Assembly: GCA_012961035.1 (NCBI GenBank)
Contig: DUAC01000007.1
Location: 1 to 49,190 of the forward strand
Length of the DNA: 49,190 nt
Direction: 5' to 3'
DNA from: Acidimicrobiia bacterium
Lineage (GTDB): Bacteria; Actinomycetota; Acidimicrobiia; Acidimicrobiales; MedAcidi-G1
Shown one piece after another: positions 8,311 to 16,100 of this stretch (position 1 is the first letter of the stretch; every line of letters starts with the position of its first letter). The notes below the pieces were generated by a model, which was not told the origin of the DNA, made no database searches, and saw only the letters and a program-made list of their open reading frames with translations. Both the position numbers and the translations under genes were made by a program.

Positions 8311-9675
8311 GTGAGCAGCGAGGATCCACCAGAGTTCCCGGGTGACGGCCCCGGAGGACCGGACGACCCCGACGATCCACCAGGTTCCGGCGCCTCAGGC
8401 GACCAGCCTGACCCGTTGGCGGGACTGTTCGGGGCGCTCGGAGAGATGTTCGGCGGCGGGTTCCCGGGCACCGGTGGCATTCCCGGCCTGCCCGGGGGAT
8501 TCCCCGGCGGCCAACCGTTCGGCGGCGCTGCGGGCGGGCCGGATCCCGCTCGCCAGATCGCCATGGCAGTTGCCTCGGAGGGGAGCAGCGAGCCCAACGT
8601 GGATCCGTTGGTCCGCATCGAATACGAGTCGCTGCTACGGGTCGCCGAACTGCAGATCGCGGACCGCACCGGGCTGCAGGTGACGCACGGCGGTGCACTC
8701 CGCCTACGGCCGGTGACCCGTACGGCATGGGCCTCCGCCTCCGTCGACGCCTACCGCCCCTACCTGGCCAGGATGGCCCAGATGCCGGGCGCCACAGCCG
8801 ATGGGGATCCCGACCCCACCAACCCGGGCATGGACCTGGGCATCGGCCCATCTGACCCGGATGAGGATCCCTCGACCGCCTGGCTGTCCGGCCTCCTGGC
8901 AGCCGTGGCGCCGATGATGGCCGGCATCACGACCGGAACGATGGTCGGTCGGTTGGCGCTGCGCAGCCTCGGCACGTACGACCTGCCCATCCCACGCGAC
9001 GGCGACGAGCTGCTGGTGGTCGTCCCCAACGTGGAGGCGTTCGCCGCCGACTGGAGCCTGCCGGCCGCAGACCTCAGGCTCTGGATCTGCCTGCACGAGG
9101 TAGCCCACCACGCCGTGCTCGGCGTCCCCCACCTCAGGGCGGCGTTGACCGACCTCCTCACCCGGCACGCCGGGGCGTTCCGCAACGACGGCTCGGCCCT
9201 CCAGGACCAGCTCGGTGACATCGACCTGACCAGCGGCCCCGAGGCCCTCGCACGCCTACAGGAATCCCTCAACCCGGAGATGGTGCTCGGCGCCGTCCGC
9301 TCCCCGGAACAGGAGGCACTCCTCCCGCACCTGGAAGCACTGGTGGCGGTCGTGATCGGCTACGTGGACCACGTCATGGACGACATCGGAAGCACCCTGA
9401 TCGGGTCATACCGGCAGGTCACCGAGGCCGCCCGCCGGCGCCGGGTGGGAACCGGCGACGCCGACCGGTTCGTGGAGCGGATCCTCGGACTGGACCTCAC
9501 CGTTGAGCAGGTCGACCGTGGCTCGGCGTTCGTCGCCGGCGTGGTCGACCGCAGCGGGAGCGAGGGGCTGGGCCGCCTCTGGGCTACCGGACGGAACCTG
9601 CCCACACCGTCCGAGGTGGACGCGCCGGGCCTCTGGTTGGCCCGCATAGACCTGCCCGACCAGCCCCAGCCGTAG
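8311..9675 (+). CDS. Zinc-dependent metalloprotease, DUF2342 / F420-associated family
   Basis: A 454-residue protein with a Gly/Pro-rich N-terminus (about 1-85) and a DUF2342 domain. The zinc motif is HEVAH (His262, Glu263, His266), inside ICLHEVAHHAVLGVPHLR. Upstream segments TGTMVGRLALRSLGTYDLP and VPNVEAFAADWSLP, and the downstream VVIGYVDHVMDDIG region, match the actinobacterial family whose members often occur beside coenzyme F420 genes. Its substrate is unknown and no F420 gene is visible here. The GTG start is supported by a -10 box 6 nt upstream. Confidence 0.88.
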   Translation: MSSEDPPEFPGDGPGGPDDPDDPPGSGASGDQPDPLAGLFGALGEMFGGGFPGTGGIPGLPGGFPGGQPFGGAAGGPDPARQIAMAVASEGSSEPNVDPLVRIEYESLLRVAELQIADRTGLQVTHGGALRLRPVTRTAWASASVDAYRPYLARMAQMPGATADGDPDPTNPGMDLGIGPSDPDEDPSTAWLSGLLAAVAPMMAGITTGTMVGRLALRSLGTYDLPIPRDGDELLVVVPNVEAFAADWSLPAADLRLWICLHEVAHHAVLGVPHLRAALTDLLTRHAGAFRNDGSALQDQLGDIDLTSGPEALARLQESLNPEMVLGAVRSPEQEALLPHLEALVAVVIGYVDHVMDDIGSTLIGSYRQVTEAARRRRVGTGDADRFVERILGLDLTVEQVDRGSAFVAGVVDRSGSEGLGRLWATGRNLPTPSEVDAPGLWLARIDLPDQPQP

Positions 9676-9687
9676 GCACGCCGGACC

Positions 9688-9788
9688 GGCTGGATGCCAC
9701 CACCGGACATGTCACGGTTGGCCACCACGGCTGGACCCGGTGACCCAACTCGGCTGGCTGGCCACCATCGGGACATGCCACGATTGGC
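9688..9788 (+). repeat. Two imperfect ~36-bp direct repeats upstream of the DUF1330 gene
   Basis: Copy 1 (9688-9722) and copy 2 (9752-9788) share GGCTGG, GCCACCA, GGACATG, CACG and TTGGC in order and begin 64 bp apart. They occupy most of the gap before the DUF1330 start and could be paired regulator sites. Confidence 0.55.
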
Positions 9789-9831
9789 GCTCGGGATGCA
9801 GCCTCTGCTCCCCTGACCGACAGGAGGACCT

Positions 9832-10125
9832 GTGAGCGCGTGGGTGGTCGTTGACACGAAGATCACGAACCCGGAGGCCTACGAGGAGTACAAGGCCCTC
9901 GCCGGCCCGATGATCCAGAAATACGGGGGCAGCTACAGGGCCCGTGGCGGCGAGACCGACGTCGTGGAGGATGACCTCTGGTCACCCACCCGGATGGTGA
10001 TCGTGGAGTTCCCCGACATCGAGGCGGCCCGCCTGTTCGCCTACTCCGATGACTACGCACCGATCGCCGCTATACGCCACGCCAACGCCGACTGCACCGT
10101 CGTCATAGTGGACGGCGTGGACTGA
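9832..10125 (+). CDS. DUF1330 domain protein
   Basis: This small soluble protein has 97 residues and a dimeric alpha/beta barrel fold (DUF1330). Typical elements are VVVDTKITNPEAYEEYKALAGPMIQKYGGSYRARGG and, later, VIVEFPDIEAARLFAYSDDYAPI. Biochemical function of the family is not established. GTG 9832 has a full Shine-Dalgarno (AGGAGG, 9822-9827), unlike many neighbours that look leaderless. It stands alone after a repeat-bearing spacer. Confidence 0.85.
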   Translation: MSAWVVVDTKITNPEAYEEYKALAGPMIQKYGGSYRARGGETDVVEDDLWSPTRMVIVEFPDIEAARLFAYSDDYAPIAAIRHANADCTVVIVDGVD

Positions 10126-10231
10126 GCAGACCGACCGGACCGACCCGTACCGACCGGTCACGGCAAGCACCGGGTCCGACCATGGCGAACCGACCCCCAT
10201 GGTTGCAGGCAGGCCACGAGCCCCGTCCGGG

Positions 10232-11584
10232 TCAGTCCCGGCGCCAGAACCCGAGTTGCCCATCGGGCCGATCCGGCTCATCGGGGGTGACGACGGGCCG
10301 CGGCGGTAGGGGCCCCAGTTGGAACCACGCCAGGGCCGCGGCCATCGCCACGGCGACGATGAGGTAGCCGTGCTCCACCGGCAACGGCAGGAAGACCGCC
10401 AGGAAGGCGCCGACGGCCCACGCCATCTGGAACCGCCCCTCGAACCTGGCGAACGACCGGCCGTGGTTGGCCCCAGGTGCGTCCCGCTGGACGAGCGAAT
10501 CAAATGCCAGCTTGGCCGTACCGCTACAGAGGGCCACCATGCCGGCGATCACGACGGCGCCACGGATGCCTCCCAGCCATGTGGCCAACGCCGCACCGCT
10601 CACCCCCAGGAAGAGGACCCCGCGTATGAGGAGTTCCTCTGTGAACCTGCGCCTCAGCTTCGGAGCCAGGGTGGCACTCAGGAACGCCCCGAGGCCCACA
10701 GCCAGGACGACCAGGCCGAAGTACCACACCGGCGCGGCCGGGCTGCCCAGGACGTCCTCGCCCCGCACGATGCCCGTTGACGCACCGGCGGCACGGCCGG
10801 CCGCGTCGATGGGCACACCCTCCTCTCCGCCCCTGAACTCGAATGCCAGCAGGAACGTCGTGAAGCCGACCACCGCCCTGAAGACGCCGATGGCGGCGGC
10901 GGCCGCCCTGATCCCCTTCTGACGGAGCGCCGCCATCTCACCTGCGGTGGCCCGGGTGGCCGCCACGAGGACCGTCGGAACCCTCCAGGCCAGGACGAGG
11001 GTGAGCAGGTAGCCGGCCATCGCCACCCTCGTCGGGGCAGCCGGCCCCACCAGCAGGGCGATGCCGCCGATGCCGGCGCCCAGCATGCTCCCCACGGCAC
11101 TCAGCATCGCCAGCTGTGCATTCGCCGCCAGCAGGTCCAACTCGTTGTGGACCAGGGAGGGCACCACGGCGCTCTTGGCCACGGTGTAGCCCTTCTGCAG
11201 CACCAGCAGGCCGAAGGCCAGCGGGAACAGCAGCAGGCCGTCGAGGTTGGTGGCCATCTGCCAGGCGATCAGCCCACGCCCGACGACCGTGATGAGGATC
11301 ATCCCGCGGCGCCCACCCCTGACGCTGTCCACCAGCGGACCGATCAGGGGGGTGACCACGGCGAACGGGGCGATCGTCAGGACCAGGTAGACGGCGACGC
11401 GCCACCGGGCCGCATCTGGATCTATCGAGAAGAAGATCGAGCTGGCCAGGGCGACCGCGATCATGGCGTCCGACATGGACCCGAACACGTGCATCCGGGC
11501 GAATCGGGTGAACGGGCTGGCCCGGCCCTTGGCGACCGGGTCGGACCCGTCGCCGGTACCTGAACCCGCTAGATCGGCAGCCAC
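10232..11584 (-). CDS. MFS-type transporter
   Basis: This integral membrane protein of 450 residues has about 10-12 hydrophobic segments. Segment content such as MSDAMIAVALASSIFFSID, LTIAPFAVVTPLIGPLVDSVRGGRRGMI (an MFS loop 2-3 type sequence with RGGRR) and FGLLVLQKGYTVAKSAVVPSLV resembles the MFS exporters related to enterobactin/multidrug carriers. The substrate cannot be read from sequence. GTG 11584 is chosen because TAGCCT lies 7 nt upstream; the open frame continues to 11683 but would overlap surE. surE ends 34 nt upstream on the same strand. Confidence 0.8.
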   Translation of the reverse strand: MAADLAGSGTGDGSDPVAKGRASPFTRFARMHVFGSMSDAMIAVALASSIFFSIDPDAARWRVAVYLVLTIAPFAVVTPLIGPLVDSVRGGRRGMILITVVGRGLIAWQMATNLDGLLLFPLAFGLLVLQKGYTVAKSAVVPSLVHNELDLLAANAQLAMLSAVGSMLGAGIGGIALLVGPAAPTRVAMAGYLLTLVLAWRVPTVLVAATRATAGEMAALRQKGIRAAAAAIGVFRAVVGFTTFLLAFEFRGGEEGVPIDAAGRAAGASTGIVRGEDVLGSPAAPVWYFGLVVLAVGLGAFLSATLAPKLRRRFTEELLIRGVLFLGVSGAALATWLGGIRGAVVIAGMVALCSGTAKLAFDSLVQRDAPGANHGRSFARFEGRFQMAWAVGAFLAVFLPLPVEHGYLIVAVAMAAALAWFQLGPLPPRPVVTPDEPDRPDGQLGFWRRD

Positions 11585-11591
11585 AGGTCGG

Positions 11592-11597
11592 AGGCTA
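11592..11597 (-). promoter_or_regulatory. Leaderless-type -10 box of the MFS gene
   Basis: TAGCCT on the minus strand ends 7 nt before GTG 11584, between surE and the transporter gene. Confidence 0.5.
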
Positions 11598-11618
11598 CGG
11601 GCGGACGATCGTTCCGGC

Positions 11619-12455
11619 CTACGCCCCACCACCCGGCAGGGACGCGGACCACTCCGCCAGCGGGAGCTCCACGTCCACCGCACTGGTGGGTAGGAGCGGC
11701 GTGATGGTCGCCCACCCGGCCACGAGCAGGGCGCTGTCGGTGCCCTCGGGTACCGGGCGGTCGTTGGCGATCAGGTCCAGGTCGAGACCGTGGTCGTCGA
11801 TGCCGGTGATGACCGTCCTCACGCCTCCCACCGGAGCCAGCCCGGCGCCGCGGAGTCCACGGACATCGGACAGCGGCGCATCAGGCACGTTCAGGTTCAG
11901 GATGGTTCGCTGCGGTGCCGCCACCAACCAGGGCAGAACCGTCCGAACGAGGTCGGCCGCCGTGCCCCAGTGCGGCTCTCGGGGACCTTCCCGGGCCGAC
12001 CCGCCATCCTCGGGACCATCGTCAGACCCATCGGAGACAGCTACGTCGAGGCTGACGGCCATACCCGACCAACCGAACCGTTCGCCGGTCAGGACGGCGC
12101 CGATCGTCCCCGAGAACAGGGTGGACCTACCGGTATTGGGTCCACGGTTGATGCCGGCCACGACCATCTCCGGCGGTTCGCCGAAACCGCCCAGGTCGGC
12201 CAGCATCGAGATCAGGGCCGGCGGTGCCCCGACCGAGAATCCGGTCATCGTGGATCCGTCCGGAACCGGCAGGGCCACCCGTTCGACCGACACGCGCTTC
12301 GGGTCCTCCAGCGGCCCGAGGCAGGCCGACGCCCCACTCCAGTCGGATGACGGCGCGGCCACGACCGCCTCGTGCCCGGCGGCCACGACCGCTGCGGCCA
12401 GGGCGTGGAGGCCCGGTGAGTGGATCCCGTCGTCGTTGGTGACGAGTATGCGCAT
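11619..12455 (-). CDS. surE: 5'/3'-nucleotidase SurE
   Basis: SurE dephosphorylates nucleoside monophosphates with a divalent metal. The 278-residue product begins MRILVTNDDG with the metal-binding Asn7-Asp8-Asp9, followed by the GASAC loop, VVAGINRGPNTGRSTLFSGTIGAVLTGE (metal-site Asn and the family's signature) and LNLNVPDAP. An acidic insertion (DGSDDGPEDGG) sits in the middle and is not usual. ATG 12455 follows TAGTCT by 8 nt with no Shine-Dalgarno. Confidence 0.92.
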   Translation of the reverse strand: MRILVTNDDGIHSPGLHALAAAVVAAGHEAVVAAPSSDWSGASACLGPLEDPKRVSVERVALPVPDGSTMTGFSVGAPPALISMLADLGGFGEPPEMVVAGINRGPNTGRSTLFSGTIGAVLTGERFGWSGMAVSLDVAVSDGSDDGPEDGGSAREGPREPHWGTAADLVRTVLPWLVAAPQRTILNLNVPDAPLSDVRGLRGAGLAPVGGVRTVITGIDDHGLDLDLIANDRPVPEGTDSALLVAGWATITPLLPTSAVDVELPLAEWSASLPGGGA

Positions 12456-12463
12456 GGGGATCG

Positions 12464-12469
12464 AGACTA
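12464..12469 (-). promoter_or_regulatory. Leaderless-type -10 box of surE
   Basis: TAGTCT on the minus strand ends 8 nt before ATG 12455. Confidence 0.5.
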
Positions 12470-12553
12470 CGGCGGACGGGCCGGACGCCGATGACCGGGC
12501 GGCAGCCCGTCGACGACCCGCAGGTCGGGTCGGGACCGGCTGGGGTCGCCAGC

Positions 12554-13243
12554 TCAGTCCTGGTCGCCCTTCCCGCCCTTGTCGCCGTAGCCGTCCTCGT
12601 CGAAGTAGTCGAGTCGATCCACCGGCATGACCACGGCGGTCACCACGTTCAGCGAATGGGCGGTTATGCGCTTCAGGAACCGGTAGAGGAGCGCCCGGGG
12701 AACCGCATGGTTCGCAACCGAGGTGGAGTGCACGAGCTCGGTCACCAGGTCATCGAACTCATGGCGCATCACATCGCCGCGGGCGATGAAGGCCCTGGCC
12801 CTCTCGGCGTCCCGCGTGGTGAGGATCTCGCCCATCAGCGCGATCCGGGACGAGATCTCGTCGCGGAAGCCGAGGATGCGCTCCAGGTCGTCCGCGTCCA
12901 CGAACGAGACGCCCTCCTCGGCCAGGTCGAAGACGTTCTTGTTGTAGTCGCCGATCCGCTCGAGGTCCTTGATCATGTTCATGAACACGAGCATCTCGGT
13001 GGCGTCACCGTCGGCGTGGACCGAGAAGTGGACGACCAGCTCCCTGCGGATCTCCATCTCGGTGACGTTTATCCGACGATCGGTTCGCCTCACCTCGTCC
13101 CCGACCGAGGCCACCGAACCACCGGTGAGGGCGTTCATGGCCAGGTCGAAGGTGTGCCTGGCATCGGTCACCATTCGTTGAACCTGTGCCTCGATGAGAT
13201 CGATACCGCTGTCATCGCTGCGACGGAAGAAGCTCATGACCAT
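12554..13243 (-). CDS. PhoU-like phosphate-signalling protein
   Basis: The 229-residue helical protein carries PhoU-type features: MVTDARHTFDLAMNAL at the N-terminus, the acidic metal-cluster segment MNMIKDLERIGDYNKNVFDLA, and a second PhoU-like bundle. The tail is acidic and glycine-rich. Such proteins modulate phosphate uptake, often with Na/Pi cotransporters. The Na/Pi gene lies directly upstream on the same strand (126-bp gap). The ATG has AGGAGA 7 nt upstream. DUF47 is an alternative name for the same kind of fold. Confidence 0.82.
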   Translation of the reverse strand: MVMSFFRRSDDSGIDLIEAQVQRMVTDARHTFDLAMNALTGGSVASVGDEVRRTDRRINVTEMEIRRELVVHFSVHADGDATEMLVFMNMIKDLERIGDYNKNVFDLAEEGVSFVDADDLERILGFRDEISSRIALMGEILTTRDAERARAFIARGDVMRHEFDDLVTELVHSTSVANHAVPRALLYRFLKRITAHSLNVVTAVVMPVDRLDYFDEDGYGDKGGKGDQD

Positions 13244-13369
13244 GGGACGTTCTCCTGGTTTCTGGAACTGCTGGAACTGTCGGGGCTACCGGTGCCTGCT
13301 TCAACAATGCCATCCACAGGTAGTCGCCGGTGGCTGGCCGGGTGCCGGTAGGTGCTCATCTGCATGCCT

Positions 13370-14524
13370 TCATCGGAGGACCATGACGCCGATCAACGGA
13401 ATGACCACGAACATCCCCAGCGCGTAGACGATGGCGGTACTGCGTCGTTCGGCGGCCACGTCGGCCAGGCCGGCTGCCAGCCGCAGCGGTATCCGCCTGA
13501 GGGCCCGTATCGGATAGAAGAGGGCGATTCCGCTCACGTTGAACAACGTGTGCACCACGGCGACGGTGACAGCCGCCGGGTTCCCGGTCGCCAACGCAGC
13601 CAGGAGCGCCGTGACCGTCGTACCCACGTTGGCGCCGAGCGTCACCGGGTAGATGTTCTCCAGGGTGAGGACGCCGGAAGCGGCCAGCGGCACCAGCACG
13701 GAGGTCGTGATTGACGACGACTGCACCGAGACCGTGATGATCGCACCCAGCAGGATCGCCACCAACCCGGAACCGGCCCCGAGGGTCCGGTTGATGGCCG
13801 CCTCCACCCGGTCGGCCACCAGCAGCCGCATGTTGCGGGTGATGTAGGCGAGGGCCAGGAAGATGAACACCAGGCCGATGAGGATCATCAGCCCACCCAT
13901 CCAGTTCCCGCCGGCCCCGACACCCGAGAGGAGGTCCTTCACCCAACCGGCGGGCATCTTCACCGCTGCCTTCAGCGGGCTGTTGAATTCGGCGCCCGAG
14001 CTGCCGATCACCTGCTCGGTGATCCAGCCCGCAGTGGAGGACAGGTAGCCGGTGGCCAGCTCGAGGGGCAGGAAGACGATCACGGCGAGGATGTTGAAGA
14101 AGTCGTGCACCGTGGCCGCGGCGAACGCACGGCGGAACTCCATGTCCCGACGCATGTGTCCCAGGGAGGCGAGCGTGTTGGTGACCGTGGTCCCGAGGTT
14201 TGCGCCCATGATCATCGGAACCGCCTCGTCGGCGCCCACGACGCCCGAAGCCACCAGGCCGACGATGACCGAGGTCGACACCGACGAGGACTGGACCAGC
14301 ACGGTGGCGAGCAGGCCGACGAAGAGGCCAGCCACGGGATTCGAGACACCCTCGAAGAGGCCGTCCACGAAACCGGCACCCATGGTCTTGAAGCCACCGC
14401 TGAGCAGCTCCACCCCGGTCAGGAAGAGGTAGAGCAGTGCCACCACCAGTGCGGCTCGCGCCGCAGTGGACCACTCCCCTCCGGACGGATCCCTGGACCC
14501 GAGTGCCGAGCCTTCGTCGGTCAT
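13370..14524 (-). CDS. Na/Pi cotransporter family protein (NptA/PF02690 type)
   Basis: This 384-residue membrane protein has two inverted Na_Pi_cotrans repeats, each bearing the QSSS signature: LATVLVQSSSVSTSVIVGLVASGV and GAIITVSVQSSSITTSVLVPLAASGV, each followed by GANxGTTVT. It should import phosphate with sodium. The PhoU-like protein encoded downstream is its probable regulator. It lacks the long C-terminal PhoU domain seen in many YjbB/NptA homologues, consistent with that domain being the separate downstream gene. The start ATG 14524 has no strong Shine-Dalgarno. A TTCCCGGGAA palindrome lies 43-52 bp upstream. Confidence 0.9.
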   Translation of the reverse strand: MTDEGSALGSRDPSGGEWSTAARAALVVALLYLFLTGVELLSGGFKTMGAGFVDGLFEGVSNPVAGLFVGLLATVLVQSSSVSTSVIVGLVASGVVGADEAVPMIMGANLGTTVTNTLASLGHMRRDMEFRRAFAAATVHDFFNILAVIVFLPLELATGYLSSTAGWITEQVIGSSGAEFNSPLKAAVKMPAGWVKDLLSGVGAGGNWMGGLMILIGLVFIFLALAYITRNMRLLVADRVEAAINRTLGAGSGLVAILLGAIITVSVQSSSITTSVLVPLAASGVLTLENIYPVTLGANVGTTVTALLAALATGNPAAVTVAVVHTLFNVSGIALFYPIRALRRIPLRLAAGLADVAAERRSTAIVYALGMFVVIPLIGVMVLR

Positions 14525-14566
14525 CGACGACCCCCGAGGACATGGGAGCGACCCGACCCGGACGGA

Positions 14567-14576
14567 TTCCCGGGAA
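14567..14576. promoter_or_regulatory. TTCCCGGGAA palindrome between the Na/Pi gene and whiB
   Basis: A perfect 10-bp palindrome in the divergent spacer, followed by a partly overlapping GGGAA-G-TTTCCC element. It is placed to act as an operator for either gene. Confidence 0.35.
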
Positions 14577-14591
14577 GTTTCCCAGGTCGGC

Positions 14592-14612
14592 CCCCGGCTT
14601 TACCGGGGTTTT
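14592..14612 (+). terminator. Terminator-like hairpin in the whiB upstream region
   Basis: CCCCGG / CCGGGG arms (14592-14597, 14603-14608) with a CTTTA loop and TTTT directly after. On the plus strand it lies 68 bp before whiB ATG 14680, with no plus-strand gene upstream, so it is either a leader attenuator or a stop for antisense transcripts. Confidence 0.45.
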
Positions 14613-14679
14613 CGGTCCGATGTGAGAGAAATACACCTGTCACGGGCGGAGCCGGCGAGAAAGTAGAGAACAAGGACCC

Positions 14680-14940
14680 ATGGACACGATCTGGATGGCA
14701 CGGGGCAGTTGCGCGAATACCGACCCCGAGGTCTTCTTTCCCCACGATGGGATCGGCGTGGCGCTCGCCAAGCTGGTCTGTGAAGCCTGCACGGTCACCG
14801 CACCCTGCCTGGAGTACGCGCTGACGAACCGGGTCGAGCACGGGGTCTGGGGCGGCTGCTCCGAGCGGCAGCGCCGCAGGATCCTGAAGGCCCGACGCGC
14901 CGCGACCCGCAACGACGAGCTGGTGGCAGTGGCCGCCTGA
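14680..14940 (+). CDS. WhiB-family iron-sulfur regulator (first copy)
   Basis: The 86-residue protein carries the four-cysteine [4Fe-4S] signature, Cys11-x22-Cys34-x2-Cys37-x5-Cys43, followed by GVWGG and the basic tail ERQRRRILKARR. WhiB-like proteins are restricted to actinobacteria and their phages and bind sigma factor or DNA in response to redox or NO. It is divergent from the Na/Pi transporter gene and ends in a strong terminator (14973-15012). A second whiB lies 1.1 kb away on the other strand. Which WhiB class it belongs to cannot be decided here. Confidence 0.93.
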   Translation: MDTIWMARGSCANTDPEVFFPHDGIGVALAKLVCEACTVTAPCLEYALTNRVEHGVWGGCSERQRRRILKARRAATRNDELVAVAA

Positions 14941-14972
14941 TCCCCCCGGGGCGACCCCTCCACGCCCCGTAT

Positions 14973-15012
14973 CGGCAGCAGCCTCGACGAACGTCGGGGT
15001 TGCTGTCGTTTT
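14973..15012 (+). terminator. Intrinsic terminator of the first whiB gene
   Basis: A 17-bp stem (14973-14989 with 14992-15008; all pairs Watson-Crick or G-U, two-base AA centre) followed by TTTT (15009-15012). It lies 32 bp after the whiB stop. Confidence 0.75.
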
Positions 15013-15018
15013 GGCGAG

Positions 15019-15051
15019 GAGATGCCCGTTGGCAGAGAGATGCCCGTCGGC
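15019..15051 (+). repeat. 15-bp direct repeat, two copies
   Basis: GAGATGCCCGTTGGC (15019-15033) and GAGATGCCCGTCGGC (15037-15051) differ at one base and start 18 bp apart. They sit after the whiB terminator in a gene-free stretch. Confidence 0.6.
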
Positions 15052-15150
15052 GACAAGATTCGCACTGGGCCGACGTTGCCCCGGTGTACGGGCCCTGGAG
15101 GGCCGACACCGCGGAGGCTGAACCCCCGGACGGTGGACCATGCCGGGTTT

Positions 15151-15426
15151 CTAGCCCTCGGCCTCTTCGTAGCCGAGGTCCCAGGTGATCAGGACGTTCT
15201 CACGCTCGGCATCACGGTTGATGCGCTCGCGGTTGCGACGGAACTGCGGATCGTGAGGTGGGAGCAGCATCAGGCGGGCGTGCACACGATCACGGAAGGA
15301 CTCGATCATCCGGGGATCGCCGAACGTGGAACGGACCTCCCAGTGGGGGGCGGCCGGGCCCAGGTAGACGACCTTCACATCGCCGATCGGAGGCTGTGGT
15401 GGTAGTTCCTGGGTGAAGTTGCTCAT
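15151..15426 (-). CDS. Hypothetical 91-residue protein
   Basis: A small acidic soluble protein (MSNFTQELPPQPPIGDVKV...) containing VVYLGPAAPHWEVRSTFGDP and a basic/acidic helix HDPQFRRNRERINRDAERE. The family is not recognised. The balanced composition, with natural secondary-structure blocks, favours this strand over the overlapping plus-strand open frame. AGGAG lies 13 nt before the ATG. A perfect 22-bp palindrome sits 40 bp upstream, between this gene and tatA. Confidence 0.65.
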   Translation of the reverse strand: MSNFTQELPPQPPIGDVKVVYLGPAAPHWEVRSTFGDPRMIESFRDRVHARLMLLPPHDPQFRRNRERINRDAERENVLITWDLGYEEAEG

Positions 15427-15465
15427 CGGCGTGGATCGCTCCTGGGGATGGGTCGACTCGGCGTT

Positions 15466-15487
15466 GGCCGCTGGTCGACCAGCGGCC
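15466..15487. promoter_or_regulatory. Perfect 22-bp palindrome (half-site GGCCGCTGGTC)
   Basis: The sequence equals its own reverse complement over 22 bp with no spacer. It lies between tatA and the 91-residue gene, 40 bp before the latter's start. It may be an operator or a hairpin ending the tatA transcript; no T-run follows on the minus strand. Confidence 0.55.
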
Positions 15488-15563
15488 CGGAAGTGTACCC
15501 AGCACCCAACCGGGTCGGTCGAGCCCCGGGTAGCCGGTACTCAGGCCCGGGTCGGACCCGGGA

Positions 15564-15743
15564 TCATGTATCCGTGTCGCCGTCGACGTCGGCCTGACCC
15601 TCCGCCAGCCCCTTCTGGAGCTCGCGCTGGGCCCTGCCCAGGTTGCGGGCCAACTTCGGGATCTGGCTGCCGCCGAACATGACCAGGAACACGATTCCCA
15701 CGATGAGGAGTTCCTGTGTGCCGAGGAATGCGATGGCGTTCAT
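15564..15743 (-). CDS. tatA: Twin-arginine translocase TatA-type subunit
   Basis: A 59-residue protein with the TatA plan: short N-terminus, membrane helix (LGTQELLIVGIVFLVMFGG), hinge SQIPKLARNLGRAQRELQKG and an acidic tail. TatA forms the pore for folded-protein export. It is slightly short for TatA, and TatE/TatB-like roles cannot be excluded. ATG 15743 is preferred over GTG 15749 because TAGTAT (15755-15750) ends 6 nt before it, which would place the GTG at or upstream of the transcript start. tatC is not in the window. Confidence 0.88.
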   Translation of the reverse strand: MNAIAFLGTQELLIVGIVFLVMFGGSQIPKLARNLGRAQRELQKGLAEGQADVDGDTDT

Positions 15744-15749
15744 GGACAC

Positions 15750-15755
15750 ATACTA
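15750..15755 (-). promoter_or_regulatory. Leaderless-type -10 box of tatA
   Basis: TAGTAT on the minus strand ends 6 nt before ATG 15743 and decides the start. Confidence 0.5.
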
Positions 15756-15782
15756 CCCATCGGCTCGTCACGCGCCGTTCGG

Positions 15783-16067
15783 TCAGACGGCCTCTGCGGT
15801 GCGCTCCGCCGCCTGGCGGTCGAGGGCACGCTGACGCCGTATGCGACGTCGCTCGCGTTCGCTCATGCCACCCCAGATTCCGAACTTCTCGCCGTTCAGG
15901 AGTGCGTACTCGAGGCAGTCCTCCCTGACGACACAACCCCGGCAGACCTCCTTGGCCTCCCTGGTGCTGGCTCCACGCTCCGGGAAGAACAGGTCCGGGT
16001 CAACTCCCAGGCAATTGGAGTAGTCCTTCCAGTCAGTATCCAGATCGGGCTTCGCGATGATCCCCAT
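15783..16067 (-). CDS. WhiB-family iron-sulfur regulator (second copy)
   Basis: At 94 residues, with Cys19-x22-Cys42-x2-Cys45-x5-Cys51, then FGIWGGMSERERRRIRRQRA, this is a typical WhiB. The DLFFPERGASTREAKEVCRGC and CLEYALLNGEKFGIWGG segments resemble the WhiB2/WhmD branch; that assignment is inference. ATG 16067 is preferred to GTG 16073 because AAAGGCGG lies 9 nt upstream of it. Its leader and promoter region (16074-16180) are unusually structured: see the separate entries. It does not share close sequence outside the cluster motif with the first whiB. Confidence 0.93.
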   Translation of the reverse strand: MGIIAKPDLDTDWKDYSNCLGVDPDLFFPERGASTREAKEVCRGCVVREDCLEYALLNGEKFGIWGGMSERERRRIRRQRALDRQAAERTAEAV

Positions 16068-16100
16068 GGTCACTGTCCGCCTTTCCGCCGGTCCGACATG

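Noticed and set aside
9832-10125. DUF1330 protein as a monooxygenase
   Set aside because: The fold resembles ABM-type dimeric barrels but no catalytic residues of those enzymes can be identified.
15022-15405. Plus-strand frame starting at the duplicated ATGCCCGT sequence
   Set aside because: Antisense to the better-composed 91-residue gene and lying directly after the whiB terminator. The duplicated start is noted as a repeat instead.
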